Origin: Chloroflexota bacterium
Lineage (GTDB): Bacteria; Chloroflexota; Limnocylindria; Limnocylindrales; CSP1-4
Length of the DNA: 64,000 nucleotides
Reading direction: 5' to 3'
Assembly (NCBI GenBank): GCA_015478725.1
Contig: JADMIG010000011.1
Coordinates: 1-64,000, forward strand
Below are positions 44,794 through 54,439 of the stretch, piece after piece (the first letter of the stretch is position 1; each line of letters opens with the position of its first letter). Position numbers and translations under genes: made by a program. Below the pieces are notes generated by a model that searched no databases, had not been told where the DNA came from, and saw only the letters and a program-made list of their open reading frames with translations.

Positions 44794-44835
44794 GAGGAGT
44801 TGGAGCGCCACTTTACGAGCGAAGGTCTGGATCGT
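44794..44835. repeat. Dispersed 42-bp repeat, copy 1
   Basis: Matches 55245-55286 at 33 of 42 positions, both in the + orientation, with the central CACTTTACG and GAAGGT blocks conserved. It lies in the gene-free stretch 44721-45068 between the RHS remnant and the SRPBCC tail. The other copy is next to the tRNA fragment at the element edge. Confidence 0.55.
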
Positions 44836-45068
44836 GGCACCGCCGACCCGAGTGGGCGTCGTCTGGTCCGCCTGACCCCTCGGGAGGCCGGCATCTTGCA
44901 AGGCCCTGGAAAGCGGCCCACGACGCGTCGCATCCGACGCGGTCTCCACGCGATGGCAACATCGTGTGAACCCGCGCGACGATCAGGCGGGCGAGAAGGC
45001 GCCGTTGGGGCGGCGCCCCGGCCGCACGCAAGAGGGTTTGCCGAACACGTGCGCCGTGTGGCTGAGGG

Positions 45069-45254
45069 TCAACGCTTCGTGAAGAACGCCCGCATCGGAT
45101 CGAAGTAGTTGTCCCGCCACCCTTGCTCGTACCCGCTCTGGCCCTCCGGGATATTCGTTTGGTGGAGCGTGATCAGGGTGCCCGGACCGGCGGCAACGTG
45201 TTGCGTCCCGTCGAACGCCACGTCAATCCGGTCGAGGCTGTGGGAAGATCGCAT
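45069..45254 (-). pseudogene. C-terminal fragment of a SRPBCC/AHSA1-type protein
   Basis: Reads RIDVAFDGTQHVAAGPGTLITLHQTNIPEGQ and then YEQGWRDNYFDPMRAFF, the last two strands and final helix of an AHSA1-like START domain, ending at a normal stop. The N-terminal two thirds are missing and the upstream sequence (to 45472) shows no matching frame. Interpreted as a truncated relic. Confidence 0.6.
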
Positions 45255-45472
45255 CCAGCACGTGCTCGGCTTGGTCGGGTCGACGCCTGTGTCGCAACAC
45301 CATCATTCCCGATCATTCCCGATCAGGCGGGCACTTGTTCCGCTGTCCCGGACCGTGATCAACTCAGCGATTTCCGGTCGCCAGCGCGTCCCACCGGCGA
45401 CTGACCGTCGACACGGCCACGAGGATCCAACGATGAGCGGAGCGCAGCCGCGACCCGGGGCAAAGCCGTCAG

Positions 45473-46165
45473 GTGCCCCGCTCGACCGACCCCGAGATCG
45501 CGGCCGCTGTCCGGTTGTCGTTCCTCGGCCGCGTGCCGACGGCGTCACTGATGCGGCTCCTCGACGATGCTCTCGACTTCGTCGTCCCCGCCGGCGGCGT
45601 CATCCATCCGGAGGGCGGGCCTCCATTCGCCATGTTGGTGGTCAGCGGTCTCGTGAGGATCGTCGCGTCGTCACCAGACGGCCGACAAGCGACGATCCGT
45701 TATGGACGGAACGGGGCCCAGCTTGGGTTCGGGTCGCTATTCTCGGAGCTCCCGAACGTCGTCGCGGCGGTGGCGTTACGCAACACGCGAGTCGTCGCGC
45801 TTCGACCTGGCCGTGCGCGCGAGCTGGCGACGACGAATCCCGCGATCGCCGCCGCGCTGCTGGCCGAGCTCTCCGACCGCATCATCGCGTACCAGGGCGA
45901 GCTCATCGGGAGCACCTTCTCGGGACTCCGCCAGAAGGTCGCGCGACACCTGCTCGACATCGCTCAGCCCGCCCGAGGTTCGGGACCCCTCGTCGCGCAC
46001 GTCTCGCAGGCGGCCCTCGCCGACGCCGTCGGGACGAGTCGGGAGGTCGTCGTCCGGGTGCTCCGCGACCTCCGGGCCGCCGGTCTGATCGAGACGGGAC
46101 GCGACGGGGTCGTGCTGCTGGCGCCGGAACGGGTGCACGAGGAGTCGTGGCCGACGACGCCCTGA
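45473..46165 (+). CDS. CRP/FNR-family transcriptional regulator (second)
   Basis: A 230-aa regulator with a cyclic-nucleotide-type barrel (VVPAGGVIHPEGGPPFAMLVVSGLVRI), a dimer helix and a winged HTH whose recognition helix GTSREVVVRVLRDLRAAGLI keeps all three CRP base-reading positions (Arg, Glu, Arg). No Fe-S cysteines. Starts at GTG. It is followed by an FAD oxidoreductase gene after 110 nt and may regulate it. It is also an alternative reader of the TGTGA boxes at 19.7-30.5 kb. Confidence 0.9.
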   Translation: MPRSTDPEIAAAVRLSFLGRVPTASLMRLLDDALDFVVPAGGVIHPEGGPPFAMLVVSGLVRIVASSPDGRQATIRYGRNGAQLGFGSLFSELPNVVAAVALRNTRVVALRPGRARELATTNPAIAAALLAELSDRIIAYQGELIGSTFSGLRQKVARHLLDIAQPARGSGPLVAHVSQAALADAVGTSREVVVRVLRDLRAAGLIETGRDGVVLLAPERVHEESWPTTP

Positions 46166-46275
46166 GGAGCAAAGGTTCCCCGCTGCCGGTGCCAAGGTCG
46201 CTGACGGGCACGGCCCTTGCGCCACAACCTCCGAGGTACGCGAACAGCGACCAGCCGCAGTGAAGGAGCGACACC

Positions 46276-47685
46276 GTGTCTGACCACGAAACGACCAGCC
46301 GGGACCTGCCCGAGGGTGCCCTGGCGGCCCTTGCGACCCAGGTCTCTGGGCGCCTCGTGCGCCCGAGCGACCCGGAGTATGGCGGCGCGCGACACGTCTG
46401 GAACGGGATGATCGACCGGTATCCGGCCGCGATCCTGCGATGCGCCTCGAACGCCGACGTCACGGCGGGCATCCGGTTCGCCCGCGAGGCCGGGCTCGAG
46501 ATCTCCGTGCGCTCCGGCGGCCACAACGTCGCCGGGTTCGGGACATGCGACAACGGGCTCGTGCTCGACCTGTCACTGATGCGGTCCGTGGACCTCGACC
46601 CGGCCGCCGGTGTCGCGCGGATCGGCGGAGGCCACACGTGGGGCTCGTTCGACGCCGCGCTCGCCAACGCCGGGCTCCACACGACGGGCGGTCTCGTTTC
46701 CACGACCGGCGTCGCCGGCTTCACGCTCGGCGGCGGGATCGGGTGGCTCCAGCGCCGCCACGGACTCGCCTGCGACAACCTCGTCGGCGCAGATGTGGTG
46801 ACTGCGGACGGCACCGTCGTCCGGGCGGATGCGGACGGGGACCCGGACCTCCTCTGGGGCCTTCGCGGCGGCGGCGGCAACTTCGGGGTCGTCACGTCGA
46901 TGACGTTCCGCGTTCACCCGGTGACGTCGGTGACCGGCGGCATGGCGATGTTCCCCGCCGGGCGGGCGGCGGAGGTCCTCCAGGCGTTCGGAGAGCTCTC
47001 GGCCTCCGCGGACGACGACCTGACGCTGCTCGTAGCCATGATCACCGCTCCGCCCGCGCCGTTCGTGCCGGCCGACCTCCAGGGTCGCCCGGCGGTGGCG
47101 ATCGCCGCCTGCCATGCCGGCGACGCGGGCGCCGGCGAGCGTGCGCTGCGGCCGGTCAAGGCACTCGGGCCCAGCGCCGACCTGCTCGGGCCGATGCCCT
47201 ACAACGTGCTCCAGGCGATGCTCGACCCGACTGCGCCGGCCGGCCAGCGGCAGCACTGGAAGTCCGGATACCTCCGGTCCCTCGAGCCCGCGTTCCTCAC
47301 GACCCTGCTGGAGTGGTCGGACCGCAAGCCTGTCCCGTTCGGGCAGGTACACCTCCATCAGATGGGAGGCGCGGTCGCCAGAGTCGCGCGGGAGGCGACG
47401 GCCTTCGCCCATCGAGACGCGGCGTTCACGCTCAACATCATCGGCACGTGGGACCGGGCGGACGAGGACGAGGCGGGGATCGCCTGGGCACGGGGTGCCT
47501 TCGGCGCCGTGGCTCCATGGACCGACGGTGTCTACGTAAACTTTCTCGGCTCGGAGGGCGAGGACCGGATCCGCGACGCTTATGGGTCCGCGACCTATGC
47601 GCGGCTGGCCCAACTCAAGCGCCGGCTCGACCCCGACAATACCTTCCACCTGAACCAGAACATCCGGCCGGCGGCGGCCGGCTGA
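46276..47685 (+). CDS. FAD-linked oxidoreductase (BBE/VAO family)
   Basis: A 469-aa flavoprotein. FAD-binding half: RSGGHNVAGFGT with the probable covalent His, GGHTWGSFDAALANAGL, TGVAGFTLGGGIGWLQRRHGLACDN, GGGGNFGVVTSMTFR. The C-terminal berberine-bridge segment ends YARLAQLKRRLDPDNTFHLNQNI. The second covalent Cys of bicovalent members is replaced, so FAD is probably attached only through His. Oxidises an unknown alcohol or sugar using O2 or another acceptor. Confidence 0.9.
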   Translation: MSDHETTSRDLPEGALAALATQVSGRLVRPSDPEYGGARHVWNGMIDRYPAAILRCASNADVTAGIRFAREAGLEISVRSGGHNVAGFGTCDNGLVLDLSLMRSVDLDPAAGVARIGGGHTWGSFDAALANAGLHTTGGLVSTTGVAGFTLGGGIGWLQRRHGLACDNLVGADVVTADGTVVRADADGDPDLLWGLRGGGGNFGVVTSMTFRVHPVTSVTGGMAMFPAGRAAEVLQAFGELSASADDDLTLLVAMITAPPAPFVPADLQGRPAVAIAACHAGDAGAGERALRPVKALGPSADLLGPMPYNVLQAMLDPTAPAGQRQHWKSGYLRSLEPAFLTTLLEWSDRKPVPFGQVHLHQMGGAVARVAREATAFAHRDAAFTLNIIGTWDRADEDEAGIAWARGAFGAVAPWTDGVYVNFLGSEGEDRIRDAYGSATYARLAQLKRRLDPDNTFHLNQNIRPAAAG

Positions 47686-47797
47686 GTTCGCTCCTCTCGC
47701 GCGACGGCGGCCCGGTCACGCGGAGGACCAGGCCGACCGTCCCATCCTTCGCGGCCGTGTCCTCGTTGACCTCCGTCGAGTCCAAGGAATTCGCAAC

Positions 47798-48093
47798 CGC
47801 GGAGCGAGCTGTACGAGGCGGAGACGTTTCGGCTCGTGGGGTGGCCGCCACCGCCACTGGCTCCAAGGCACGATCCGCGCCACGGCCGCGTCGCTGGCTC
47901 CCCCGGGCTCCGGCATCGTCGCGTCCGTGACCCCGGGGCCCGTCCCCGTCTACGAGACGAAGATCCGCCCTGGTGCGAGGACCGGCTCGTCGCTTGGGGC
48001 AGCGAGGCCGTCCATGCGGTCATCGACGCGGTCGCGGTCGCGGAGCACCTTCCGAAGGTCACCCGGCCGAGGAGCCGTCGCCGCGAGCCGACC
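47798..48093 (+). pseudogene. Decayed 3' end of an element-type winged-helix AAA+ ATPase
   Basis: Three consecutive frames align with the last 80 residues of the ATPase encoded at 59503-61419: PRSELYEAETF (cf. QRSEPYEEET), WLQGTIRATAAS then PVYETK (cf. RFQRGIPGDLARAIAA and DPVYETK), and EDRLVAWGSEAVHAVIDAV with LPKVTRP (cf. PDRLVAWGSSAVDAVLQAA and LPPLTRP). It needs two frame changes, so it is a relic. The rest of the gap 47686-48243 shows nothing recognisable. Confidence 0.7.
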
Positions 48094-48243
48094 CGCCGCG
48101 CGTCCCCGTCATCGCCCCGCCGCCTCTGATGGACGATGCGCCAGAAGGGGACCCTCGTCCGGCCCCTGATCCGTGCGGCGGACGGTCCCCACCCGGGCTG
48201 GCCCTAAACCAGGTCTTTCGGGACGACCCCGTGGCGTGGCAAG

Positions 48244-49878
48244 CTAGCGATCAGCCGTGATCGGCGCCGGACGCCCGAACAGGTAACCCTGGGCGAACTC
48301 GACTCCGAGCCTTTCCAGCGCGGCCGCCTCGTCTTCGGTCTCCACGCCTTCGGCGACGAGATGGCAGCCGCTCCGCTGGGCGAAGTAGGCGAGGCCGGCC
48401 GCGAGCGCCTGGCGGAGCCCGTCTGCCTCGATTCCCCGGACGAGGCTGATGTCGAGCTTGGCGTACGTCGGCCGCAGCTCGAGGATGTGATGGAGGCTCG
48501 CGTAGCCGGCTCCGGCATCATCGACCGCGATCCCCACGTCACCGAGCCTCCCGATCGCCGCGCGGAGGGCCACGTAGTCGTCGATCGGAACATGTTCGGT
48601 CAGCTCGAGGACGAGTCGCCGGCTGGTCGACCGGATGAGCTCGTGGAGCCGGTCGGTGCGCTCGAGCACGAGGCCCGGCGACAGGTTGACGGAGAGGAAC
48701 GCATGGCTGGGCAGGGACGACGCCTCCGCGAGCGCCGCCTCGATCACGGCGGACTCGTAGTCATGGCCGAGACCCACCGACGCCGCCTCGGCGAACCGCA
48801 GGTCCGGTCGAGTGCCGTCGTCGAACCGGGTGAGGGCCTCATAGCCGATGACAGCGCGCGATTCGAGCTCGAGGATCGGCTGAAAGACCGGATGGAACGC
48901 CCGGGCAGCGAGCACACCCTCGAGCCTGGCCCGCACCGCCGCTGTACCGGCACGCTCGGCGAGGCCCGGCCCGATGACGCCGCTGAGGATGCTCGCGTAG
49001 TCGATGGCGGCGGCGAGGAGCCGACCTTTCCGGGCCGGCGTCGACCGCTGCCCTGCGCGACTGACGCCGAGCGAGAGGATGCCGACGGGCGCATCGCCGG
49101 CATAGATCGACGCCCAGGCGCCGACGTCGAGGTCCGCTGCCGCGAACGCCGGCGTCGGCACGTCGTCCTTGAGCGGCACGATGTCCTCGACCCACGGGCC
49201 CTGACGGGCGCGGGCGACGAGGGCGCGCGAGAGGTTCGGCCCGAGGAGTGCCCCACCGCGCTGCACCCCGGCGATCCGGTTGTACGTCGCGAGCTCGTGC
49301 AGCCGATCGCCGTCGACAAGCTGCGAGACGGCGATGAAGTCGGACGCGGTCCGTCGCGCGAGTTCGGCCACCACCGCCTCGGCGGCCTCCTCGGGGACCA
49401 CGGAGAGGGTGAGGTGTCCGAGGGCCTCGACGACCGTCGAACGACTACGCAGCTCCTCCTCGACGGCGCTCAACCAGGCCGCGCCACTCCGCAGGTGCGC
49501 CCGCACTCTGGCGACGAGCTCATCGAGCCGCACCGGCTTGGCGAGAAAGTCGTCGGCACCGGCGCCGAGACCGGCGACGAGGCTGTGCTCGTCGCCGGAG
49601 CCGGTCATGAGGATGACCGGCAAGGTCGCCGTCTGCGGTCGCTCCCGGAGTGCCCGGACGACGTCCGCGCCCGACATGCCCGGCAGTCCCATATCGAGGA
49701 CGACGAGACCGATCAGTTCGCTCTCGACGACGCCGAGCGCGGCCTCGCCGCTCGCCGCCTCGAGGACCTCGAACCCGGCGCGTCGAAGGCCGAGTGCCAC
49801 GAGGGCGCGGCCGCCGGCGTCGTCATCGACCACGAGGATCGGATTCGGCGAATCGGATGGGCGCGCCGTCACGGACAT
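48244..49878 (-). CDS. Response regulator with EAL c-di-GMP phosphodiesterase output
   Basis: A 544-aa protein: receiver domain (residues 10-130; phosphoacceptor Asp in LVVLDMGLPG, Lys in LAKPV), a GAF-like middle (about 150-300), and an EAL domain (about 310-540). Catalytic residues appear intact: YEALTRF, SVNLSP, LELTEHV, DDAGAGY, AKLDISLVRG, AEGVET and QGYLFGRP. Seven nt downstream of the hybrid kinase gene, which probably phosphorylates it. Confidence 0.92.
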   Translation of the reverse strand: MSVTARPSDSPNPILVVDDDAGGRALVALGLRRAGFEVLEAASGEAALGVVESELIGLVVLDMGLPGMSGADVVRALRERPQTATLPVILMTGSGDEHSLVAGLGAGADDFLAKPVRLDELVARVRAHLRSGAAWLSAVEEELRSRSTVVEALGHLTLSVVPEEAAEAVVAELARRTASDFIAVSQLVDGDRLHELATYNRIAGVQRGGALLGPNLSRALVARARQGPWVEDIVPLKDDVPTPAFAAADLDVGAWASIYAGDAPVGILSLGVSRAGQRSTPARKGRLLAAAIDYASILSGVIGPGLAERAGTAAVRARLEGVLAARAFHPVFQPILELESRAVIGYEALTRFDDGTRPDLRFAEAASVGLGHDYESAVIEAALAEASSLPSHAFLSVNLSPGLVLERTDRLHELIRSTSRRLVLELTEHVPIDDYVALRAAIGRLGDVGIAVDDAGAGYASLHHILELRPTYAKLDISLVRGIEADGLRQALAAGLAYFAQRSGCHLVAEGVETEDEAAALERLGVEFAQGYLFGRPAPITADR

Positions 49879-49885
49879 CGGAGGG

Positions 49886-51844
49886 TCACCCGTCGATCGT
49901 GGGCTTCAGCGGGTCGGCCTGCCGCCTCGCCCGGGCCTGCTGAACCGCGGCGATGAGTTGCGCCCGGGTCACGGGCTTCGATACGAACGCCGCGCCGCGG
50001 GCCGTGACCCGCTCGAGGTTGAGCGTCGCGGCGGTGTATCCCGAGAGGAGCACGATCCCCATGTCCGGATAGCGATCCATCGTCCATTCGGCGAGTTCGA
50101 TGCCGGACATGTGCGGCATGACGACGTCGGTGACAAGGACGTCGATCGGCTCACCGCGTTCGGTCAGCCAGGTCATCGCCTCGGCGCCATCGGCGAGTGC
50201 GACCACCGCGTAGCCCGAGCGGGTGAGGAGCTGGGTCGTCATGTCGCGGATGGCCGGCTGATCCTCGACGACGAGGACCGTGCCGGCTCCGACCGCAGGA
50301 AGTGGCAGAGTAGGACCTTCCGCTTCGGGGGCCGCGTCGGCGCGCGGGAAGTAGAGCTTGAACGTCGATCCCCGCCCTGGCTCGGAATAGGGCGCGATGT
50401 GGCCGCCCGCCTGACGGACGATCCCGTAGGTCGTGGCGAGGCCGAGGCCGGTCCCCTTGCCGAGCTCCTTCGTCGTGAAGAACGGCTCGAAGATATGTTC
50501 GCGCGTCTCGCGGTCCATCCCGCTCCCGGTGTCACTGACCGCGAGCAGGACGTACGACCCTGGCCTCACGTCGAACAGGCCTATCTCGTACCGTTCGCCA
50601 AACGCCACGTGGGTGGTCTCGATCGTCACGGTTCCGCCGTCGGGCATCGCGTCGCGCGCGTTGACCACAAGATTGACGAGGATCTGGTCGAGCTGGCTCG
50701 GGTCGGCACGGATGTGACCGGCGTGGCTGTCGAGCTTGATGGCGAGCCGGACGTTGTCGCCGATGAGCTGACGCACCATCGGCTCGATGCCCTTGATGGC
50801 GGCGTTGAGGTCGAGCACCTTCGGGCTGATGACCTGCTGGCGGCTGAAGGCGAGGAGCTGCGCCGTGAGCGCGGCGGCGCGCTCGGCCGCCTGGCTGATC
50901 GCGTTGACGCTGAGCAGCGCGCCATCGTGATCGAAACGGACCCGATCCGGCGCGCTGAGATCCTCGGTGAGGAGCTCAGCGTAGCCGTGGATCGCGAAGA
51001 GCATGTTGTTGAAGTCGTGGGCGATGCCACCGGCCAGCCGCCCGATCGATTCGAGCTTCTGGGCCTGGAGCAGCTGGTTCTCCGCCGCCTTGCGCACGCT
51101 GATGTCGCGGATGGCGGCCGTCACCAGGATCCCCTCCGCGCTCTCGAGCGGACTGAGCATGATCTCGATCGGGAACTCGCTGCCGTCCTTGCGCAGCGCG
51201 ACGAGCTCGATCCCCGTGCCGATCTGCTGTGCCAGCGCGTCGGCCGCGGATCGAAGGTCGTCCGCGACCAGCCGCTCGGCGAAGCCCTCCGGGATGATGT
51301 TCGTCACGCGCTGCCCGAGGAGCTCGTCGCGAGGATAGCCGAACTGCTTCTCGGCCTGCACGTTCAGCAGGACGATCTCCCCGCCCTGGTCCACCACGAC
51401 CATCGCATCCGGCGCCGCCTCGAGCAACCCGCGGTAGCGGGCCTCCATCTGGGCCAGATGTCCTTCCGCCGCCTTGCGCACGCTGATGTCGCGGATCGCC
51501 GCCGTCACGAGGATCCCCTCGGCGCTCTCGAGCGGACTGAGCATGATCTCGATCGGGAACTCGCTGCCGTCCTTGCGCAGCGCGACGAGCTCGATCCCCG
51601 TGCCGATCTGCTGTGCCAGCGCGTCGGCCGCGGATCGAAGGTCGTCCGCGACCAGCCGCTCGGCGAAGCCCTCCGGGATGATGTTCGTCACGCGCTGCCC
51701 GAGGAGCTCGTCGCGAGGATAGCCGAACTGCTTCTCGGCCTGCACGTTCAGCAGGACGATCTCCCCGCCCTGGTCCACCACGACCATCGCATCCGGCGCC
51801 GCCTCGAGCAACCCGCGGTAGCGGGCCTCCGATTCCTCGCTCAT
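49886..51844 (-). CDS. Hybrid sensor histidine kinase: PAS-PAS-HisKA-HATPase-REC
   Basis: A 652-aa soluble kinase. Two PAS domains (about residues 7-125 and 135-253) are almost identical. Then HisKA with [15 protein letters not shown] (His), HATPase (N box [15 protein letters not shown] boxes VSDTGSGMD and [13 protein letters not shown]) and a C-terminal receiver (Asp in [12 protein letters not shown], Lys in VSKPV). Its start overlaps the GGDEF stop (ATGA). No membrane segment, so the PAS domains sense a cytosolic or redox cue. Confidence 0.93.
   Translation of the reverse strand: MSEESEARYRGLLEAAPDAMVVVDQGGEIVLLNVQAEKQFGYPRDELLGQRVTNIIPEGFAERLVADDLRSAADALAQQIGTGIELVALRKDGSEFPIEIMLSPLESAEGILVTAAIRDISVRKAAEGHLAQMEARYRGLLEAAPDAMVVVDQGGEIVLLNVQAEKQFGYPRDELLGQRVTNIIPEGFAERLVADDLRSAADALAQQIGTGIELVALRKDGSEFPIEIMLSPLESAEGILVTAAIRDISVRKAAENQLLQAQKLESIGRLAGGIAHDFNNMLFAIHGYAELLTEDLSAPDRVRFDHDGALLSVNAISQAAERAAALTAQLLAFSRQQVISPKVLDLNAAIKGIEPMVRQLIGDNVRLAIKLDSHAGHIRADPSQLDQILVNLVVNARDAMPDGGTVTIETTHVAFGERYEIGLFDVRPGSYVLLAVSDTGSGMDRETREHIFEPFFTTKELGKGTGLGLATTYGIVRQAGGHIAPYSEPGRGSTFKLYFPRADAAPEAEGPTLPLPAVGAGTVLVVEDQPAIRDMTTQLLTRSGYAVVALADGAEAMTWLTERGEPIDVLVTDVVMPHMSGIELAEWTMDRYPDMGIVLLSGYTAATLNLERVTARGAAFVSKPVTRAQLIAAVQQARARRQADPLKPTIDG
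51081..51830 (-). repeat. Tandem duplication of a PAS-domain coding segment (period 384 nt)
   Basis: Copies at 51081-51446 and 51465-51830 differ at only a handful of bases near one end and are otherwise identical for over 300 nt. The period of 128 codons keeps the reading frame. The protein repeats are identical over about 120 residues. This level of identity implies a very recent duplication, or an assembly artefact. Confidence 0.9.
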
Positions 51845-53463
51845 CCGGCCGCCGCCGCGGACCCGCGGAGGCCCGGATGGAACCGCACGGCGCGTCCCTT
51901 GCCGGTTCGCTTCGCCTCGTACATCGCGGCATCCGCTTCGCCGAGCAGTTCAGCTACGCTCGCCCCGGCGGTGGAGCGGTGCGCCACGCCGATCGAAATC
52001 GAGATGCTGACGGGCTGGCCGGCGAGCTCGAGCGGAAGCGCAGCGGCGGCGATCGCCCGCCTGGCGACGGCGAGCGCCTCATCGCCGGAGGCCACCTCCT
52101 CGAGCAGGAGCGCGAACTCGTCACCGCCGAGGCGGGCGACCGTGTCCGTCGGCCGGACCACCGTCCGCAACCGCTCCCCCAGGAGGACCAGGAGCCGATC
52201 GCCCCGGGCGTGGCCGAGCGTGTCGTTCACAACCTTGAAGTCATCGAGGTCGATGAACAGGACCGCGATGGTCGATTCCTTATGACGCGCAAGCCGGGTG
52301 AGGGCATGCTCGACCCGGTCGTGGAAGAGGCTGCGGTTCGCGAGGCCGGTGAGCGGATCGTGGAGCGCCCGGTGGCGGAGCTCCTGGTAGAGCCGTCCGT
52401 TCTCGATCGCCATGGCCGCCTCGAATGCGAGCGTTCGGGCGAGCGCAAGCCGCCGTTCGTCGAGCGGTCGATGTCCGGTCGCGGTCAACTCGGCGACCCC
52501 GACCGGTCCCCCGTGGGCGACGAGCGGCAGGAGGAGCATGACGTCACGCCCGAGGGCGCGCAGCCGTTCCTGCTCGGTCGGATCGGCCTGCTCGTCCGCG
52601 GAATCGAGGACGATCCGCTCCCGGTCGTGGATGACCCGCCCGAGCATCGGCCGCTCCGCCAGCGACTCGGGGTCGGTCACCAGGGCGCGGCCAACGGGGT
52701 GCGAGCCGAATGGGGCGAGTCGGCCGGTTTCCGGCGCGAGGGCGTAGATGACGCAGTCATCGTATCCGGTGGCTTCGGCGAGATGGCGGGCGACGATCTC
52801 ACCGAGCACGGCGGGCTCGGTCGTCTCGGCGAGGTCGGATGACAGCTGGAAGAGCCGGCGAAACTCGCGACTCGACGCCTTGAGTCGCTCGCTCGATCGG
52901 TAGAGGAGGAAGAGGACGACCCCGGACACCAACACGAGACCCCAGATCCGTGTGAGCGATGCGGCCAGGACCGGGACGGCCGGGTCGTCGGGGATGTATC
53001 CGGTGGCGAGCGTCGCGATCATCCCCGCCCAGGCGAGGAACATGAGCCGGCGGAGGATGCCGCCCTCGAGAATGGGTAGGGCAGCGGCGATCGGGATCAG
53101 CAACGCCACCGCTGCAACACCGGCGACGAACGGCTGGAGGAACGCGACGACGACCGGGAGCACGATGAGCGCGGCCGCCATGGGACCGACGACCGACGCC
53201 ATCGGTCGGTGCACGAGTGCACGGCGCGAGAATGCCGCCAGCCAGATGGTGAGGGCCGCGAACAGCACGCCGACGATGACCGACCGCGGGCTCCCGAACG
53301 CAAGACCGGCGGCAACCTGCGTGACGCCAAAGGCGAAGAGGGCAACGATGAGCACATCGATCGTCCGCCCGACCTCCTCCCGCTGAGTGGCCTCATCCGG
53401 GTCGAGGGGCGTTCGCTCCAAGATCCGGACCTTCGGACGCGCTGATCGTGTGTGCGGCGTCAT
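51841..53463 (-). CDS. Membrane GAF-GGDEF diguanylate cyclase
   Basis: A 540-aa protein that makes c-di-GMP. Six or so TM helices (residues about 30-190), a GAF domain (about 205-345) and a GGDEF domain with intact RLGGDEFALLLEE. An RPTD sequence five residues before GGDEF is a product-inhibition I-site. Start ATG at 53463. First gene of an operon with the hybrid kinase and the EAL response regulator, so the operon holds both synthesis and breakdown. Confidence 0.92.
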   Translation of the reverse strand: MTPHTRSARPKVRILERTPLDPDEATQREEVGRTIDVLIVALFAFGVTQVAAGLAFGSPRSVIVGVLFAALTIWLAAFSRRALVHRPMASVVGPMAAALIVLPVVVAFLQPFVAGVAAVALLIPIAAALPILEGGILRRLMFLAWAGMIATLATGYIPDDPAVPVLAASLTRIWGLVLVSGVVLFLLYRSSERLKASSREFRRLFQLSSDLAETTEPAVLGEIVARHLAEATGYDDCVIYALAPETGRLAPFGSHPVGRALVTDPESLAERPMLGRVIHDRERIVLDSADEQADPTEQERLRALGRDVMLLLPLVAHGGPVGVAELTATGHRPLDERRLALARTLAFEAAMAIENGRLYQELRHRALHDPLTGLANRSLFHDRVEHALTRLARHKESTIAVLFIDLDDFKVVNDTLGHARGDRLLVLLGERLRTVVRPTDTVARLGGDEFALLLEEVASGDEALAVARRAIAAAALPLELAGQPVSISISIGVAHRSTAGASVAELLGEADAAMYEAKRTGKGRAVRFHPGLRGSAAAAG

Positions 53464-53895
53464 GCGATCCACTCGCGCGGGCAGCCCTGGTGCGCGAGTC
53501 GGGACACTGCCCTGATGTGACCGCAAGGTTCCGTGGTCCGTCCCTCCGGAGTCGCTCGGCCGAGTGTGCGCGCACCGTCGCGGAATGGGAAGCCCGACAT
53601 TCGCGAGGACAAGCGTCCCAGCGTGAGTTCCGACGGCACACCTCGGAGCTGCGCGCCACGGAGCTTCCAGAAAGCCTCCTTTCGGAGCGGGTCAGCCAGA
53701 GACTCTCCGCCGCACGAATCGGAGGCCGTCGTGCTCGACGCCGGCCGCTCCGATCGTCATGAGGCTCGCCAGCGTCTGGCCACCCGGCCCGGCCCGATTG
53801 GTCGCCGCCCCGATCTCGCCGCGACAGCCCCTCGGCCGTCCTCGGGCATCCACGGCGGGCCAACCGTCGCGACGACGGCGGTGAGACGGGCGCGC
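53464..53895. other. Gene-free stretch
   Basis: No convincing coding frame on either strand. It holds the upstream region of the GGDEF operon and one copy of a dispersed repeat (53675-53728). Confidence 0.6.
53675..53728. repeat. Dispersed 54-bp repeat, copy 1
   Basis: Shares 41 of 54 positions with 59282-59335, with identical blocks TTTCGGAGCGG and CTCCGCCGCACGAATC. Same orientation. The copies flank the left part of the putative integrative element. Confidence 0.55.
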
Positions 53896-54243
53896 CTACC
53901 GGGGTGGGGTGTAGCTCGGCCTGAACGGCTGGAGCGCGACGTTTGTCGTCGCCTCGTCTGACCTCGACCGCGACGCCACGTCGGCCCGCGCCGTGGTCTC
54001 CGGAGCGCCGAGGAAGACGAGAACCCGCCAGACGATCCAACCGCCGGTGATGGCGATCAGCGCCGTGGCGACCGGGTGTCGGTCGGTCATGCCGACGATA
54101 GCGGCGGATGCCGGCTCGGCGTCGCGACCGACCGGCATCGCGGCCAGCTCGAGCTCGGCCGGTGGCCGCAAGCTCATGACCTGGGACAGGCCGTCGTCCC
54201 CGACGGGGAGCGGCTGCTCGGGCGCGGGTCGCGTCTCTGCCAT
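53896..54243 (-). CDS. Hypothetical protein with one TM helix
   Basis: A 115-aa frame starting MAETRPAPEQPL with a single hydrophobic helix (VATALIAITGGWIVWRVLVFLG) after a 70-residue soluble part and a polar tail ending RPSYTPPR. The topology is plausible, but there is no Shine-Dalgarno site and no recognisable family. It could be a decayed gene beside the recombinase remnant. Confidence 0.35.
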   Translation of the reverse strand: MAETRPAPEQPLPVGDDGLSQVMSLRPPAELELAAMPVGRDAEPASAAIVGMTDRHPVATALIAITGGWIVWRVLVFLGAPETTARADVASRSRSDEATTNVALQPFRPSYTPPR

Positions 54244-54439
54244 CGATGATCGGGGCGGGGAGGACTGCCGGGCGACCGACGTGGTCGTCGCGGCCGTGGC
54301 CAGCGCGACCATCGACCTCGGCGCGGCCACGGCCGGTTGGCGGCACCAGCGGCGGATCGACTCGCTGGCGGTGGCGGAGCCTGTTCGGGCCGCGCGATCG
54401 CGGCCTCCCGGCTCGGCGCGGCGAGGTCAGCCACGAGGT

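Noticed and set aside
49280-52285. A plus-strand reading frame of 1001 codons
   Set aside because: Antisense to the hybrid kinase and GGDEF genes, Arg/Asp/Glu-rich composition with no domain.
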